This document shows, one piece after another, positions 38,283 to 48,946 of a stretch of DNA of 64,000 nucleotides. The stretch lies in assembly GCA_021654635.1 (NCBI GenBank), contig AP025179.1, positions 2,976,001 to 3,040,000 of the forward strand. The letters run 5' to 3'. The position numbers and the translations under genes were made by a program. The stretch is from Mycobacterium kiyosense. GTDB taxonomy: Bacteria; Actinomycetota; Actinomycetes; Mycobacteriales; Mycobacteriaceae. The notes under the pieces were generated by a model, which worked only from the letters and a program-made list of their open reading frames with translations, was not told the DNA's origin and did no database searches. Positions within the stretch are counted from its first letter, which is position 1, and each line of letters starts with the position of its first letter.

Positions 38283-40382
38283 CTAATCAGCGGGGTTCCA
38301 GGTGTGGTCGATCACCTCGGGTGGGTGGTGCGCCTGCAGGCGCTCCCGCTCGGCGCGGCGGCGCTTGACCCGCAACCGCGCGTCGGCCGGAACGGTGACC
38401 AGTTCGTCGCACAGCAGGTAACAGGCGTCGTCGACGGCGTCGATCAGGTCAGCCTCGACAAGGCGAGATCCCAGTTCCCGCAGCGTCAGCCGAAGTTCTT
38501 GGGTGAACCGGATGGTGGTGTCGTGCGCGAGTTCGCGGGAGCTGCGGGCACTGTCGGCCAATCGCTGGGACAACGAACCAGGCGGCTCCGGTGCCGCCTC
38601 GGCCTCGGCGATGTCGGCGGCAGCCGCCAGCAGCAGCCCCGGATCGTCAGCGAACGTCGGGCTGGCCAGCTCGGCTTCCGCGGGGCCCCGATGTCCCAGC
38701 TGGGACACGGCGGCCTCCAGTGCGGTCGCGGCGCGCGGCGACAGCGCGCGGATACTGCCGACATTGCCCTGCCGGGCCAGCGCGCACAGCGGCGGGTCGG
38801 CCCGCAGGATAGCGGCCAGATCGGCACACGCGGTCGCGATGTGGCCGCTCTCCATGATCACCCCGACGCCGTAGACGCTCGAACCCGCACGGGTGTGTCC
38901 CAGCGTGGCCGCGGTGACACCGGTGTCGATGACCCACAGCCCGGTCAGAACCCAGCCCTGCTGAATCCGGTCCCGCAGCAGTCGCAGTCGCACCCCCAGG
39001 GCCGCGACGCTCAGGGCCTCCAGTTCCGCGGTGTCCAGGTGCTCGGCGGTCGCGGCGGCGAGGTAGTCCTGGGTTTCGGGCCGCAGGTGGCGCAGCAGCG
39101 CCAGTGAGCGCGCGGTCACCACCACCTTGGCCACCGAGCCGCGCGGGCCGGAGGCCTGCTGGGGCGGGCCGAGCGGCAACAGGTCCCCGACCTGCGGCTG
39201 ATTGCGCAGGGTGTGCTGGGTGATGGCGTCCTCGTCCCAACCGGGCAGCTGGGTGGCAGCGACGATGTTGGCCGACACACCGACATAGGGTCGGTGTCCG
39301 AACACCGCGATCGCCCGGCTCGCCCACTCCTCGGCGACCACGTCGCCCAACGCGAGCACCCGGCCCATCGCCTGGCCGGCGGCGCGCAGACCGCCGAGTT
39401 GCACGTCGAGAGTGATGGGAGTCAGCGGCCCCGGCAGCGCGGCGGACAGGCCGGATGCGCTGAACACCGGGAACCGCGGGTCGATCTGGTCGTCGAACTC
39501 GCCCTCCAGACCGTCGGGGGCGGCGCTGCGCAACGGCGCACCGTCGGCCGTACCCACCCGCGGCGGCGCCTCCACCGGCAGCGCGAACTGACCCGAGCCG
39601 GGGACGGCGCCGGCGGGTTCGATTCGGCGGCCCTTGAGCCCGCGCCCGGTGTCCACCACCGCGTCCAGCGCGCCCCAACCGTACTCGAAGCCCCAATCCT
39701 CTTGTGCGACAGCAATATCCAGTTCGGGGATCAGCTGGTCCCAACTGCGCACCCCGTGCAGCCGCAGGCGCGGCACGACGGCCCGGATCAACCGCCAGGC
39801 GGTGACTACGTTGATGGTGTCCGGGGTGGCCAGGTCCACCACGCCGGTGCGGTCGGTGCCGGCCGCCAGCACCAGAAAGCGGACCAGGTCGTCGAGGTGC
39901 AGCACCCGCATCGGCAGCGCCGAGACCTTGCTGCGCATCAGCGTGGCCACCGTGCGGCACGCCATCCAGTCCAGCTGGCGACCCACCGGCGGCGCGATCC
40001 GGATGATCAGGTTGGGTGCCCAACCCGTGGACACCAGCGTCTCGGCGGGTCGGTACAGCTCGGCGGACCCAGCGGCCTGGGAGACGAACAGCAGGCGGGC
40101 TCCCGCTCGGGCCGCCGCGTTCGCCACGTGCGCGACACCCGTCGAACCGGCGCCGCCCGGCGCGGTGACGTCGACGGCGGCCAGGTGAATCACCACGTCG
40201 GCGTTGGCGGCCAGATCCACCAGGATCGGATTGTGCAGCGCGGCACTGACGAACTCGACGTCGGGATCCAGGCACTCGTGCGGGCGCGGCCCGATGCCGC
40301 TGACCGTGTGCCCGGCGGCGATCAGCTGACGTGCGACCATCCGCCCGATGGTGCCTGCGGCGTCGGTACGCAACACGTGCAC
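38283..40382 (-). CDS. large two-domain protein, NAD-dependent epimerase-like N-terminus (Rv1868 type)
   Basis: A 699-residue protein. The N-terminal ~240 residues form an extended-SDR/epimerase-like fold (MHVLRTDAAGTIGRMVARQLIAAGHTV; HLAAVDVTAPG), but the classical YxxxK is not obvious. The C-terminal ~450 residues resemble no family I can name with confidence; stretches such as GLRAAGQAMGRVLALGDVVAEEW and DLIDAVDDACYLLCDELVTVP recall PEP-utilising enzyme domains. M. tuberculosis Rv1868 has the same length. The GTG start follows GGGAGGTGAGG. Three tandem 16-bp repeats lie just upstream. Confidence 0.75.
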   Translation of the reverse strand: MHVLRTDAAGTIGRMVARQLIAAGHTVSGIGPRPHECLDPDVEFVSAALHNPILVDLAANADVVIHLAAVDVTAPGGAGSTGVAHVANAAARAGARLLFVSQAAGSAELYRPAETLVSTGWAPNLIIRIAPPVGRQLDWMACRTVATLMRSKVSALPMRVLHLDDLVRFLVLAAGTDRTGVVDLATPDTINVVTAWRLIRAVVPRLRLHGVRSWDQLIPELDIAVAQEDWGFEYGWGALDAVVDTGRGLKGRRIEPAGAVPGSGQFALPVEAPPRVGTADGAPLRSAAPDGLEGEFDDQIDPRFPVFSASGLSAALPGPLTPITLDVQLGGLRAAGQAMGRVLALGDVVAEEWASRAIAVFGHRPYVGVSANIVAATQLPGWDEDAITQHTLRNQPQVGDLLPLGPPQQASGPRGSVAKVVVTARSLALLRHLRPETQDYLAAATAEHLDTAELEALSVAALGVRLRLLRDRIQQGWVLTGLWVIDTGVTAATLGHTRAGSSVYGVGVIMESGHIATACADLAAILRADPPLCALARQGNVGSIRALSPRAATALEAAVSQLGHRGPAEAELASPTFADDPGLLLAAAADIAEAEAAPEPPGSLSQRLADSARSSRELAHDTTIRFTQELRLTLRELGSRLVEADLIDAVDDACYLLCDELVTVPADARLRVKRRRAERERLQAHHPPEVIDHTWNPAD

Positions 40383-40395
40383 GTGGCCTCACCTC

Positions 40396-40443
40396 CCCCG
40401 ACGTCTACCGGCCCCGACGTGTACTGACCCCGACGTCTACTGA
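40396..40443. repeat. three tandem 16-bp repeats upstream of the Rv1868-type gene
   Basis: Units CCCCGACGTCTACCGG (40396-40411), CCCCGACGTGTACTGA (40412-40427) and CCCCGACGTCTACTGA (40428-40443) run head to tail with no gap. Each contains the near-palindrome GACGTCTAC / GACGTGTAC. They lie 14-61 bp before the GTG of the gene at 40382, within its leader or promoter. Confidence 0.9.
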
Positions 40444-40519
40444 AAACAATAGGCACGGCAGCCCTGGTTTTGCAGACTCGAGTCTCTAACGTGACCCTTG
40501 AGCTGCGGTTACGTTGTGG

Positions 40520-42005
40520 TTACCGCAGGGTCGCGGAGCCGTCGGCGGCGACGGCGACTTTGGCGCCGGCGATGTCCTCCGCGACGGTCGCGGCGGCCGC
40601 CGCGGCATCGGTGATCACGGCCAGGGCACGCGCTCCGTCCGGCGTACGCACCGCCAGGAACGCCTTCTCGGGCCGGCCGTCCCGGTCGAAGGGGGTGGTC
40701 CAGGCCTCCACGGTCCCGACACCCTCCCAGTCGACCAGGCCGGTCGTGGTGGGTTCGCGGTCCACCGCCGCCTGCACGTCCTCCCACGCGAACCCGGCCG
40801 GCGGGTCGGTGCCGTACACGCCGAAACTGTGCTTGGTCAAATAGCCGCCGTTGGCGGTGATCAGGCCGCGCCGGCCCGGATTCGCGGCCAGCAACTCGGC
40901 CATGGTCGCGATGGAATGCGTGACGTAGTTGTTCCAAGGGCCACCGGCAAACGTCAGCCCGCCGGTGACCGTCAGCGGGCGCTCCGGATCGTCGAGGGGC
41001 AAGCCGAGTTCGTTGGCCGCGACCTGGACCGCGGACGGGAAGCAGGAGTAGAGATCGACGTAGTCGACGTCGTCGATGCCCACACCGGCCAGCTCCAGGG
41101 CCCGCGCTCCGCCGATCCGGATCGCCGGCGAACGGTGCAGTTCGCCCCGCTCGGCGATCGCCGAGGTGTCGTGCGCGTCGGTGCCAGAGTAGGGGTAGAC
41201 CCAGCGCTCAGCAGGCACCCCCAGCCGCCGGGCCTGTTCGACCGAGGTCAGGATCAGCGACGCGCCCTGGTCGACCATATTGTTGGAGTTCATCAGCTTG
41301 GTGTAGGGCCAGCTGATCATCCGGTTCTGCGGGCCCGGCCGGCGGATCTCCTCGGCGCTGACCGCCCGGCGGATCCAGGCGTTGGGGTTGTCGACGGCCA
41401 CCGCGTTGAACCGCGCCCACAGTTCGCTGACGCGCCGGGCGTGGTCCTCGACGGATTCCCCGCCGGCGATGCGCAGCGCCTGCTCGAAGATCGGGTAGAC
41501 GTACGCCGGCCGGTCCAGCTTGATCTTGATCTCGGCGTCGCCGGCCATCGGCACGTCCTCGCCGGCGATCCGGGGCATCGGCACCGAGGCGTCCTGCTCG
41601 GTCCACACCAGCCGGCGGCCCAGCTTCTTCAGACCGGTCCGGGTGCGCCAGGTTTCGGCGCCCGAGATCAGCACCACGTTCGCGCGGCCGGCCTGAATGT
41701 CCAGGCAGGCCTGGTTGACCAGCGACTGAGGGGGTGTTGCCGCCCACCGGGCTGTACAGGGCGGTGACGTCGGTGCGGCCCAGCCGCTCCCCGAGCAGCT
41801 GACCTGCGTTGCGGTAGTGCGCGGACAGGATCTGCACCACCCGGACGGAGTCGACGGCCTCGATCACCCGGGCATCGGCCGCCTGCCGGGTGGCCGAGAC
41901 CATCAGGTCGACGGGCTCGATGCACGGCTGGTCGGGGTCGATGTCGTCGCGATGGTTGACCTGGCCGTAGCCGATCAGCACCGGCGTTCTGGGGTCCACG
42001 GGCAT
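40520..42005 (-). pseudogene. thiolase-like acetyl-CoA acetyltransferase (Rv1867 type), one frameshift
   Basis: Thiolase-superfamily protein of about 494 residues if repaired: MPVDPRTPVLIGYGQVNHR at the start, LISGAETWRTR near the nucleophile region, GIDDVDYVDLYSCFPSAVQ and VTGGLTFAGGPWNNY in the second half. Like other long SCP-x-type thiolases of actinobacteria, catalytic assignment is uncertain. One extra C in the run at 41730-41734 breaks the frame after PVGGNTP; the next frame continues QSLVNQACLDIQAG. Length is 3n+1. Probably a sequencing artefact. Confidence 0.8.
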
Positions 42006-42036
42006 CCGTCGAACCTATCGCTACCGCCTCGGGCCA

Positions 42037-42532
42037 CTAGACGGGTGTGCGGCGGTAGCGCACCTCCACCACCGGGCCGTCACCGTAGACCGCGGTGCGG
42101 CGCGCACCGTCGGGCGCCCAGCCGTCACGCTCATAGAACCGCCGGGCGAGGGTGTTCGCTTCCAGCACCCACAAGACCGCGCCGCTGACCCCGAGCCCGC
42201 GCAAGCGCTCGCGCGCGGCCTCGATCAGCAACCGGCCGACGCCGGTGCCCAACTGCGACGGGTCGACGTAGATCGCCATCACCTCACCCGTGGAGTCCTC
42301 GTCCCGACACAGCCCAAACGTGACAAAGCCGCTGATGGTTGCGTCGCGCACGGCGACCAGGGTGACCGGCATCCGGATGCCGGGCTGTCCGAAGGTGTAG
42401 CGGCGGGCCCGCGCCTCGGGGGTGAGGCCGTCGAGAAACGCCTGGTCGATCAGGCCGCGGTAGGCCGACTGCCACATGCACACGCGCCACCTCGTCGGCG
42501 TCCTGCGGTGTGGCCGGCCGCACCTCGGTCAT
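42037..42532 (-). pseudogene. GNAT-family N-acetyltransferase, one frameshift
   Basis: Acetyl-CoA-dependent N-acetyltransferase of about 164 residues if repaired. Starts MTEVRPATPQDADEVARVH, then in the next frame WQSAYRGLIDQAFLDGL, IYVDPSQLGTGVGRLLIEAA (acetyl-CoA loop Q/RxxGxG/A) and VLEANTLARRFYERDGW. Length 3n+1 and a frame change at about 42478 indicate one inserted base. Divergent from the SDR gene across 34 bp. Confidence 0.75.
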
Positions 42533-42566
42533 CGGGGCCAGTATCCGGCGGCATAACGTATCCGAC

Positions 42567-43426
42567 ATGGCAGACACGGCATCGGTTGCCGCCAAAGTCG
42601 GCGGCAAGGTCATCGTCATCACCGGCGGCGCCCGCGGCATCGGGCTGGCGACGGCCACCGCGCTGCACAAACTGGGCGCCAAGGTCGCCATCGGCGACAT
42701 CGACGAGACCACGGTCAAGGAGTCCGGCGCCGACCTCGGCCTCGAGGTGTACGGCAGGCTCGACGTCACCGACCCGGCCTCGTTCTCGGATTTCCTGGAC
42801 CAGGTCGAGCGTCAACTCGGCCCGATCGACGTGCTGATCAACAACGCGGGCATCATGCCGGTCGGACGGATCATCGACGAGCCCGATGCCGTCACCCGCC
42901 GCATCCTGGACATCAACGTCTACGGCGTGATCCTGGGCAGCAAGCTCGCGGCCCAGCGCATGGTCCCCCGCAACCGCGGCCACGTCATCAACGTGGCGTC
43001 GCTGGCCCCGGGGAACTGCACATCGTCGGGTTGGCCACCTACGTTGCCAGCAAGCACGCCGTGCTGGCATTCACCGACTCGGCCCGGCTGGAGTACCGCC
43101 CGTACGGTGTGCACTTCTCGGCCGTGCTGCCGACCTTCGTCAACACCGAATTAGTCTCTGGCACACCGGGAATGAAGGGTTTCCGCAACGCCGAGCCGAC
43201 CGAGATCGCCGACGCGATCGTCGGACTGGTGGCCCATCCCAAGCCGCGGGTGCGGGTCACCAAGGCGGCCGGCGCGATGGTGGTGTCGCAGAAATTCTGG
43301 CCGCGCCGACTCGCCGAGGGACTCAACCGGCTCTTGGGCGGCGAACACGTCTTCACCGAAGACGTCGACGTCGAAAAACGCCGCGCCTACGAGGCCCGCG
43401 CCCGCGGCGAGGAGCAGGACACGTAA
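42567..43426 (+). pseudogene. short-chain dehydrogenase (Rv1865c type), one frameshift
   Basis: Classical SDR of 286 residues if repaired, the size of M. tuberculosis Rv1865c. Cofactor motif TGGARGIG, LINNAG, then the catalytic YVASK and the PTFVNTEL region in the second frame. One base is missing in the C/G run near 43008-43015, between NVASLAPG and [18 protein letters not shown] single -1 event, probably an error of sequencing. Confidence 0.82.
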
Positions 43427-43461
43427 AGCGGAGTTCACCGGCGTCGCGCACAATCGGGCTA

Positions 43462-45858
43462 ATGAGCCCAGAAACCGCAACTGCTGCCACGCCCGCGATC
43501 CTCTCCGACGACGAACTGGCCCTCATCGACTCCTACTGGCGAGCCGCGAACTACTACCTCTCGGTCGGCCAGATCTACCTGCTGGACAATCCGATGCTGG
43601 CCGAACCCCTGGCCGCCGAACACGTCAAACCCCGCCTGCTGGGCCACTGGGGCACCACACCCGGACTCAACCTGCTCTACGTCCACCTCAACCGGATCAT
43701 CCGCAACCGCGACGCCAACGTCATCTACATCACCGGACCCGGGCACGGCGGCCCCGGACTGGTGGCCAACGCCTACCTCGAAGGCACCTACAGCGAGGTC
43801 TACACCGGCGTCGAGGAAGACACCGAAGGCCTGCGCAAGCTGTTCCGGCAGTTCTCCTTCCCCGGCGGCATCCCCAGCCACGTCGCGGCCCAGACGCCGG
43901 GGTCGATCCATGAGGGCGGCGAACTCGGCTACGCGCTGGTACACGCCTTCGGCGCGGCCTTCGACAACCCCGACCTGGTGGTCGCCTGCGTCGTCGGTGA
44001 CGGGGAGGCCGAGACCGGCCCGCTTGCCGCCGGCTGGCATTCCAACAAATTCCTCAACCCGGCCGTGGACGGCGCGGTGCTGCCCATCCTGCATCTCAAC
44101 GGCTACAAGATCGCCAATCCGACGGTGCTGGCCCGCATCCCGGAAGCCGAACTCGAGGCGCTGATGCGCGGGTACGGCTACCGCCCGATCACGGTCGCCG
44201 GCGACGATCCCGCCGACGTGCACCAGCAGCTGGCCGCCGCCCTGGACGACGCGTTCGACTCGATCGGCGCGATTCAGGCCGCCGCGCGCTCCGGCGAGTC
44301 GACCGAGCGCCCGGTGTGGCCGATGATCGTGCTGCGCACCCCCAAGGGCTGGACCGGGCCCAAGGTCGTCGACGGCCAGCAGGTGGAGGGCACCTGGCGC
44401 TCCCACCAGGTGCCGCTGGCCGGCACACACGAGAACCCCGAGCACCGCGCGCAGCTGGAACAGTGGCTGCGCAGCTACCGGCCCGAGGAGCTGTTCGACG
44501 GCGACGGCGCGTTGCGGGCCGATTTGAAAGCCATTGCCCCGCAGGGCGATCGACGAATGAGCGCCAACCCGCACGCCAACGGCGGGCTGTTGCTGCACGA
44601 CCTGGACCTGCCGGACTTCCGCGATTATGCGGTGCCCGTCGAGCGGCCCGCGACACAGACGCACGAGGCCACCCGGGTGCTGGGCACCTTCCTGCGCGAC
44701 GTGATCACCCGCAACCTGGACCGGTTCCGGCTGATGGGCCCCGACGAGACCGCCTCCAACCGGCTGGGCGCGGTATTCGAGTCCACCGACAAGGTGTGGC
44801 TGTCGCGGACCGACCCCGACGAGGATGCGGGGACGCATCTCGCGCCGGACGGCCGGGTGATGGAAGTGCTGTCCGAGCACCTGTGCCAGGGCTGGCTGGA
44901 AGGCTATCTGTTGACCGGCCGGCACGGGTTGTTCAACTGCTACGAGGCGTTCGTGCACATCGTCGACTCGATGTTCAACCAGCACGCGAAGTGGTTGTCG
45001 ACCAGCCGGGAGCTGCCCTGGCGGCGGCCGATCGCGTCGCTGAACTACCTGCTGAGTTCGCACGTGTGGCGCCAGGACCACAACGGCGCGTCGCACCAGG
45101 ACCCGGGATTCATCGATCTGGTGGCCAACAAGCGCTCCGAGGTGGTGCGGGTGTACCTGCCGCCGGACGGCAACACGCTGCTCTCGGTGGCCGATCACTG
45201 CCTGCGCAGCCGCGACTACATCAACGTGATCGTGGCCGGCAAGCAGCCCGCGCTGTCCTATCTGTCGATGGACGAGGCGATCCTGCACTGCACACGGGGG
45301 CTGGGGATCTGGCAGTGGGCCAGCACGGCGGTCGGTGAGCCCGACGTGGTGTTGGCCTGCGCCGGCGACATTCCGACCTTGGAGACGCTGGCGGCCGCCG
45401 ACATCCTGCGCCGCGAGCTGCCGCAGCTGCAGGTGCGGGTGGTCAACGTCGTGGACCTGATGCGCCTGCAGCCGGAGGCAGAACATCCACATGGCTTGTC
45501 GGACAAGGAATTCGACGCCCTGTTCACCCGCGACAAGCCCATCATCTTCGCCTATCACGGCTACCCCTGGCTGATCCACCGGCTCACCTACCGTCGGACC
45601 AACCACGGGGAGCTGCATGTACGCGGCTTCAAGGAGCGCGGCACCACGACGACACCGTTCGACATGGTGATGCTCAACGACCTGGACCGGTTCCACCTGG
45701 TGATCGATGTAATCGACCGGGTCGATGGGTTGGCGAGTCAGGCGGCCGAGTTGCGCCAGCGGATGGTGGACGCGCGGTTGTCGGCCCGCCGCTACACCCG
45801 CGAGCACGGCGAGGACGACCCGCAAATCAGCGGCTGGACCTGGGGTCCGACCGAATAA
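43462..45858 (+). CDS. xfp: xylulose-5-phosphate/fructose-6-phosphate phosphoketolase
   Basis: ThDP enzyme of 798 residues that splits xylulose 5-phosphate (and fructose 6-phosphate) with phosphate to acetyl phosphate and a shortened sugar phosphate. Characteristic blocks: [58 protein letters not shown], the ThDP motif [11 protein letters not shown]...[12 protein letters not shown], and [17 protein letters not shown]. Full length and intact. It sits between the Rv1865c and Rv1864c counterparts, where M. tuberculosis has none. Acetate kinase and phosphotransacetylase genes are not nearby. Confidence 0.96.
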   Translation: MSPETATAATPAILSDDELALIDSYWRAANYYLSVGQIYLLDNPMLAEPLAAEHVKPRLLGHWGTTPGLNLLYVHLNRIIRNRDANVIYITGPGHGGPGLVANAYLEGTYSEVYTGVEEDTEGLRKLFRQFSFPGGIPSHVAAQTPGSIHEGGELGYALVHAFGAAFDNPDLVVACVVGDGEAETGPLAAGWHSNKFLNPAVDGAVLPILHLNGYKIANPTVLARIPEAELEALMRGYGYRPITVAGDDPADVHQQLAAALDDAFDSIGAIQAAARSGESTERPVWPMIVLRTPKGWTGPKVVDGQQVEGTWRSHQVPLAGTHENPEHRAQLEQWLRSYRPEELFDGDGALRADLKAIAPQGDRRMSANPHANGGLLLHDLDLPDFRDYAVPVERPATQTHEATRVLGTFLRDVITRNLDRFRLMGPDETASNRLGAVFESTDKVWLSRTDPDEDAGTHLAPDGRVMEVLSEHLCQGWLEGYLLTGRHGLFNCYEAFVHIVDSMFNQHAKWLSTSRELPWRRPIASLNYLLSSHVWRQDHNGASHQDPGFIDLVANKRSEVVRVYLPPDGNTLLSVADHCLRSRDYINVIVAGKQPALSYLSMDEAILHCTRGLGIWQWASTAVGEPDVVLACAGDIPTLETLAAADILRRELPQLQVRVVNVVDLMRLQPEAEHPHGLSDKEFDALFTRDKPIIFAYHGYPWLIHRLTYRRTNHGELHVRGFKERGTTTTPFDMVMLNDLDRFHLVIDVIDRVDGLASQAAELRQRMVDARLSARRYTREHGEDDPQISGWTWGPTE

Positions 45859-45863
45859 CCACC

Positions 45864-47390
45864 CTAGAAGGGCGGGGGCTCCTCGGGTTCGGCGCCGCGT
45901 GGCACGTCGGCGCTGCAGCAGTCGGTGTAGCGACTCTCGCGGATCTGGCGATTGTGCGCGCGTTCGGTGGCGATGCGCTGCGCGCGGTCCTGGGCGCGGG
46001 TGCGGCGGCGGGTGGGCATCATCGCGGTGCGTTCACCGCAGTAGTCGACCGGTGGGGTGGTTGCCTCGGGGCTGGGCATGCCGCCGGTGGCGGTGCACAG
46101 GCCGGGGAACAGCAGGGCGCTGCCGGGGGTGGTGACGTGGGTGTCGCCGCCCGGGGAAGTGAAAATGATTGTGCCATCGGCTAATTGCTGTTCCCGCCAG
46201 CCCCAGAAGGTCTTCACGAGGTGGTGCGTGCGGCATTTGCAATGCAGGTTGGCCGCATGGGTGGGGCCGCCGTCGGCGTGCGGGATCGAATGATCGATGT
46301 CACAGCGGGTGGCCGGCACATCGCAGCCGGGCCACCGGCAGGTGAGGTCGCGTGCACGCACGAAATCGGCCAGTTCTTTGGATGGCCGGTATCCGGGCTC
46401 CGGAGCGCGGAAGCCCGGATGGACCAGCGGCAGCTGCCTGGCCGTGACGGCAAGCTCGGCGAGCAGTTCGGGCGTGATCAGTCCCTCGGCGCCGATCACC
46501 GACGCCGGGGTCGCGCCGGTGCCGTCCAAGGTGGCCTGCTCGGCGATCACGTGGATCACCACCGGCGCAGCCGGCTTTCGCTGCCCAGCGGCACAGTCCG
46601 GCCGCCCGCAACGGCAGCCGAGCCGGTCCGCGCCGGCGGCTAACGCGCCCAAGGCGTCGGCGCGGCGTTCGTCGCGGGTACGCGGGTCGTTGGGGCAGAC
46701 GGTGGCCGCCATCGCCGTCAGGCGCTGATCCAGGGCGAGGGCGTCGGGGGTGGCCAGGCTGCCCTCGATCAGCGCGATCCCGTCCCCGTCCTCGCTGATC
46801 AGGATCTCGCGGCCGCGGTGGCGCTGTTGGCGGCGCCGCAGCGCATCGACGTCGGCGCCCACCACGATCTTGTCGACCTGGGCGGCAAGGCGATACTTGC
46901 TCAGTGAGGGCCACCGGGTCACATTGGCTGCGATCAACGCATCGACCCGGGCCAAAACCTCCGGATCTTCGATCGCATCGGTGCGAAACACGATGATCCC
47001 GAACGCGGCGGCATCAATGTCCCCGGCGCTGAACACCTGCGCGGTCTGGGGCAGCCGTTCACGCATCGCGCGGGCATAGCGGACCTTGCCCACCGCACGG
47101 GTCTGGCCGATCCGCAATGCCGCGGCCACCTCCGCCGCGACGGCTTCCATGGTGTCGATGGCCCACAACTCGTTGCCGGTGCACTGCCCCAGCCGGTACG
47201 CGAACAATTCGCCGATCGCCGTCAACTGCGCCGCTGCGGCCTGATTCTCCAGCCGGGTCACGTCCCGGATGCGCTGCAAAAAAGCTGCCGATTCCGGCGT
47301 CACCGGTCGTTGGGCAGAGCGCTCGTAGAAAACCTCAAAGGACTCCTGTAGCTGCGAGCCCGGGTCACCCAACACCAGCTGTTCGAACAT
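45864..47390 (-). CDS. DUF222 / 13E12-type HNH endonuclease-domain protein
   Basis: A 508-residue member of the actinobacterial 13E12 repeat family: helical DUF222 region (about 30-300), Cys-rich LGCRCGRPDCAAGQRK, and a C-terminal HNH nuclease module with CRWPGCDVPATRCDIDHSIPHA and CKCRTHH. HNH metal and catalytic residues (DIDH, CxxC pairs) are intact. These genes occur in many divergent copies per genome and may recombine; the cellular role is unknown. ATG 47390 is preferred to an upstream start. Convergent with xfp, 5 bp apart. Confidence 0.88.
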   Translation of the reverse strand: MFEQLVLGDPGSQLQESFEVFYERSAQRPVTPESAAFLQRIRDVTRLENQAAAAQLTAIGELFAYRLGQCTGNELWAIDTMEAVAAEVAAALRIGQTRAVGKVRYARAMRERLPQTAQVFSAGDIDAAAFGIIVFRTDAIEDPEVLARVDALIAANVTRWPSLSKYRLAAQVDKIVVGADVDALRRRQQRHRGREILISEDGDGIALIEGSLATPDALALDQRLTAMAATVCPNDPRTRDERRADALGALAAGADRLGCRCGRPDCAAGQRKPAAPVVIHVIAEQATLDGTGATPASVIGAEGLITPELLAELAVTARQLPLVHPGFRAPEPGYRPSKELADFVRARDLTCRWPGCDVPATRCDIDHSIPHADGGPTHAANLHCKCRTHHLVKTFWGWREQQLADGTIIFTSPGGDTHVTTPGSALLFPGLCTATGGMPSPEATTPPVDYCGERTAMMPTRRRTRAQDRAQRIATERAHNRQIRESRYTDCCSADVPRGAEPEEPPPF

Positions 47391-47473
47391 ACTTGCGAAT
47401 GTACACCGACCCGCTGACAATGGCTGCACGATCAGGTCAACGCCGCACCCGCGACCGACGCTAACCTGTGCGG

Positions 47474-48145
47474 ATGCCGAAGGTCCTGTCCGTCAACGTG
47501 GCCCGGGCCCGCCGCAATCCCGACCCCCGCGCGGCATCCCGGGTGACCGGCATCGACAAGCTGCCGGCCGCCGGTCCCGTCGAGGTCCGCGCCCCCGGCC
47601 CGATGCGGGGCGGCTCGGGCAGCGGCCTGGCCGGCGACACGATCGGCAACCGCAAACTGCACGGCGGTGACGACCAGGCCGTCTACGCCTACGCCCGCGA
47701 AGACCTCGACTTCTGGCAAGCGCAGCTGCAGCGCGAAATCACCGCCGGGATGTTCGGCGAAAACCTGACCACCCACGGCATCGAGGTGACCGATGCGCTT
47801 ATCGGCGAACGCTGGCAGGTGGGCTCCGACGGCTTACTGCTGGAGGTCAGCGCACCCCGGACACCCTGCCGCACCTTCGCGGCCTTTCTGGAGCTCGACC
47901 GGTGGATCAAGACATTCACGCAGGCCGGCAAGCCGGGCGCCTATCTCAGGGTGATCCATCCAGGTACGGTCTGCGCCGGCGACTCGATCCGGATCGCCTA
48001 CCGGCCCGATCACGACGTCACCGTGGCCCTGGCCTTTCGCGCCAAGATGACCGAGCCCGACTTGCTTCCCCGGCTACTGGCCGCCGATGCGCTGTCGGCC
48101 GAGCTGAAGATGCTCGCGCGCCGCCGTTCGCCACAAGCGAACTGA
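47474..48145 (+). CDS. MOSC-domain protein (Rv1864c type)
   Basis: A 223-residue YiiM-like protein: MOSC domain (about 20-160) with AGDTIGNRKLHGGDDQAVYAYAREDLDFW, GMFGENLTTHGIEV and APRTPCRTF containing the conserved Cys thought to bind molybdenum cofactor or sulfur, then a 3-alpha domain at the C-terminus (LLPRLLAADALSAELK). Probably handles Moco-bound substrates or hydroxylamino compounds. ATG 47474 is chosen over GTG 47468. Confidence 0.88.
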   Translation: MPKVLSVNVARARRNPDPRAASRVTGIDKLPAAGPVEVRAPGPMRGGSGSGLAGDTIGNRKLHGGDDQAVYAYAREDLDFWQAQLQREITAGMFGENLTTHGIEVTDALIGERWQVGSDGLLLEVSAPRTPCRTFAAFLELDRWIKTFTQAGKPGAYLRVIHPGTVCAGDSIRIAYRPDHDVTVALAFRAKMTEPDLLPRLLAADALSAELKMLARRRSPQAN

Positions 48146-48181
48146 GCGGGTGCACAGCCACGCACGGGTAGAATCAGCCCG

Positions 48182-48943
48182 GTGCAGAATCAGGCTTGCG
48201 GACAGGGCGGTCAGAGCGATGCGTCAGTTGTTTCGCAACCAGAGCGCTTTCGCCTCTATTTCGACATCGCCGTCGTCGTCGCGGTGTTGGTGACCACCAA
48301 CCTGGTCGCGCACTTCACCACCCCATGGGCCGGCATCGCGACCGTCCCCGCCGCCGCCGTCGGCCTGGTGGTCCTGGTCCGCTGGCGCGGTCTGGGCTGG
48401 GCTGAACTCGGTCTGGGCCGCGAACACTGGAAATCCGGCATGGGCTACGCCTTGGCCGCCGTGGGGCTGGTGCTGTCGGTGATCGCGGTCGGCGTGCTTC
48501 TTCCGGTGACCCGGCCGATGTTCCTGAACAATCACTACGCGACGGTCTCCGGCGCCCTGATCGCCTCGATGGTGATCATCCCGCTGCAGACCGTGATCCC
48601 CGAGGAGCTCGCCTTCCGCGGCGTGCTGCATGGCGCGTTGGACCGGGCCTGGGGATTCCGCGGTGTCGCGCTGGCCGGCTCGCTGCTGTTCGGGCTGTGG
48701 CACATCGCGACGTCGCTCGGATTGACCAGCAACAACGTGGGATTCACCCACCTGTTCGGGGGTGGCGTCTTCGGCATGATGGCGGGCGTGACGATGGCGG
48801 TGCTGGCAACTGGGGCGGCTGGCTTCGTGTTCAGCTGGCTACGACGGCGCAGCGGCAGCTTGATCGCGCCGATCGCGCTGCACTGGTCGCTCAACGGGAT
48901 GGGTGCGCTGGCCGCCGCGCTGGTCTGGCACCTGTCGACCTGA
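48182..48943 (+). CDS. CPBP-family (CAAX/Abi-type) intramembrane protease (Rv1863c type)
   Basis: Membrane protein of 253 residues with about seven helices. The CPBP motifs are present: EELAFRGVLHG (EExxxR), FGLWHIATSLG (FxxxH) and the final HWSLNG. These form the zinc-independent glutamate protease site of Rce1-type enzymes. Substrates are unknown in mycobacteria. The GTG start follows the MOSC gene at 36 bp. Confidence 0.88.
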   Translation: MQNQACGQGGQSDASVVSQPERFRLYFDIAVVVAVLVTTNLVAHFTTPWAGIATVPAAAVGLVVLVRWRGLGWAELGLGREHWKSGMGYALAAVGLVLSVIAVGVLLPVTRPMFLNNHYATVSGALIASMVIIPLQTVIPEELAFRGVLHGALDRAWGFRGVALAGSLLFGLWHIATSLGLTSNNVGFTHLFGGGVFGMMAGVTMAVLATGAAGFVFSWLRRRSGSLIAPIALHWSLNGMGALAAALVWHLST

Positions 48944-48946
48944 CGG

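Noticed and set aside
43459..45825. A 788-codon minus-strand frame opposite xfp
   Set aside because: Antisense shadow of the phosphoketolase gene, with no recognisable domain.
45864..47390. Long plus-strand frames and mobile-element interpretation of the DUF222/HNH gene
   Set aside because: 13E12-type genes are dispersed repeats, but I see no flanking inverted or direct repeats or transposase here, so a mobile element is not claimed.
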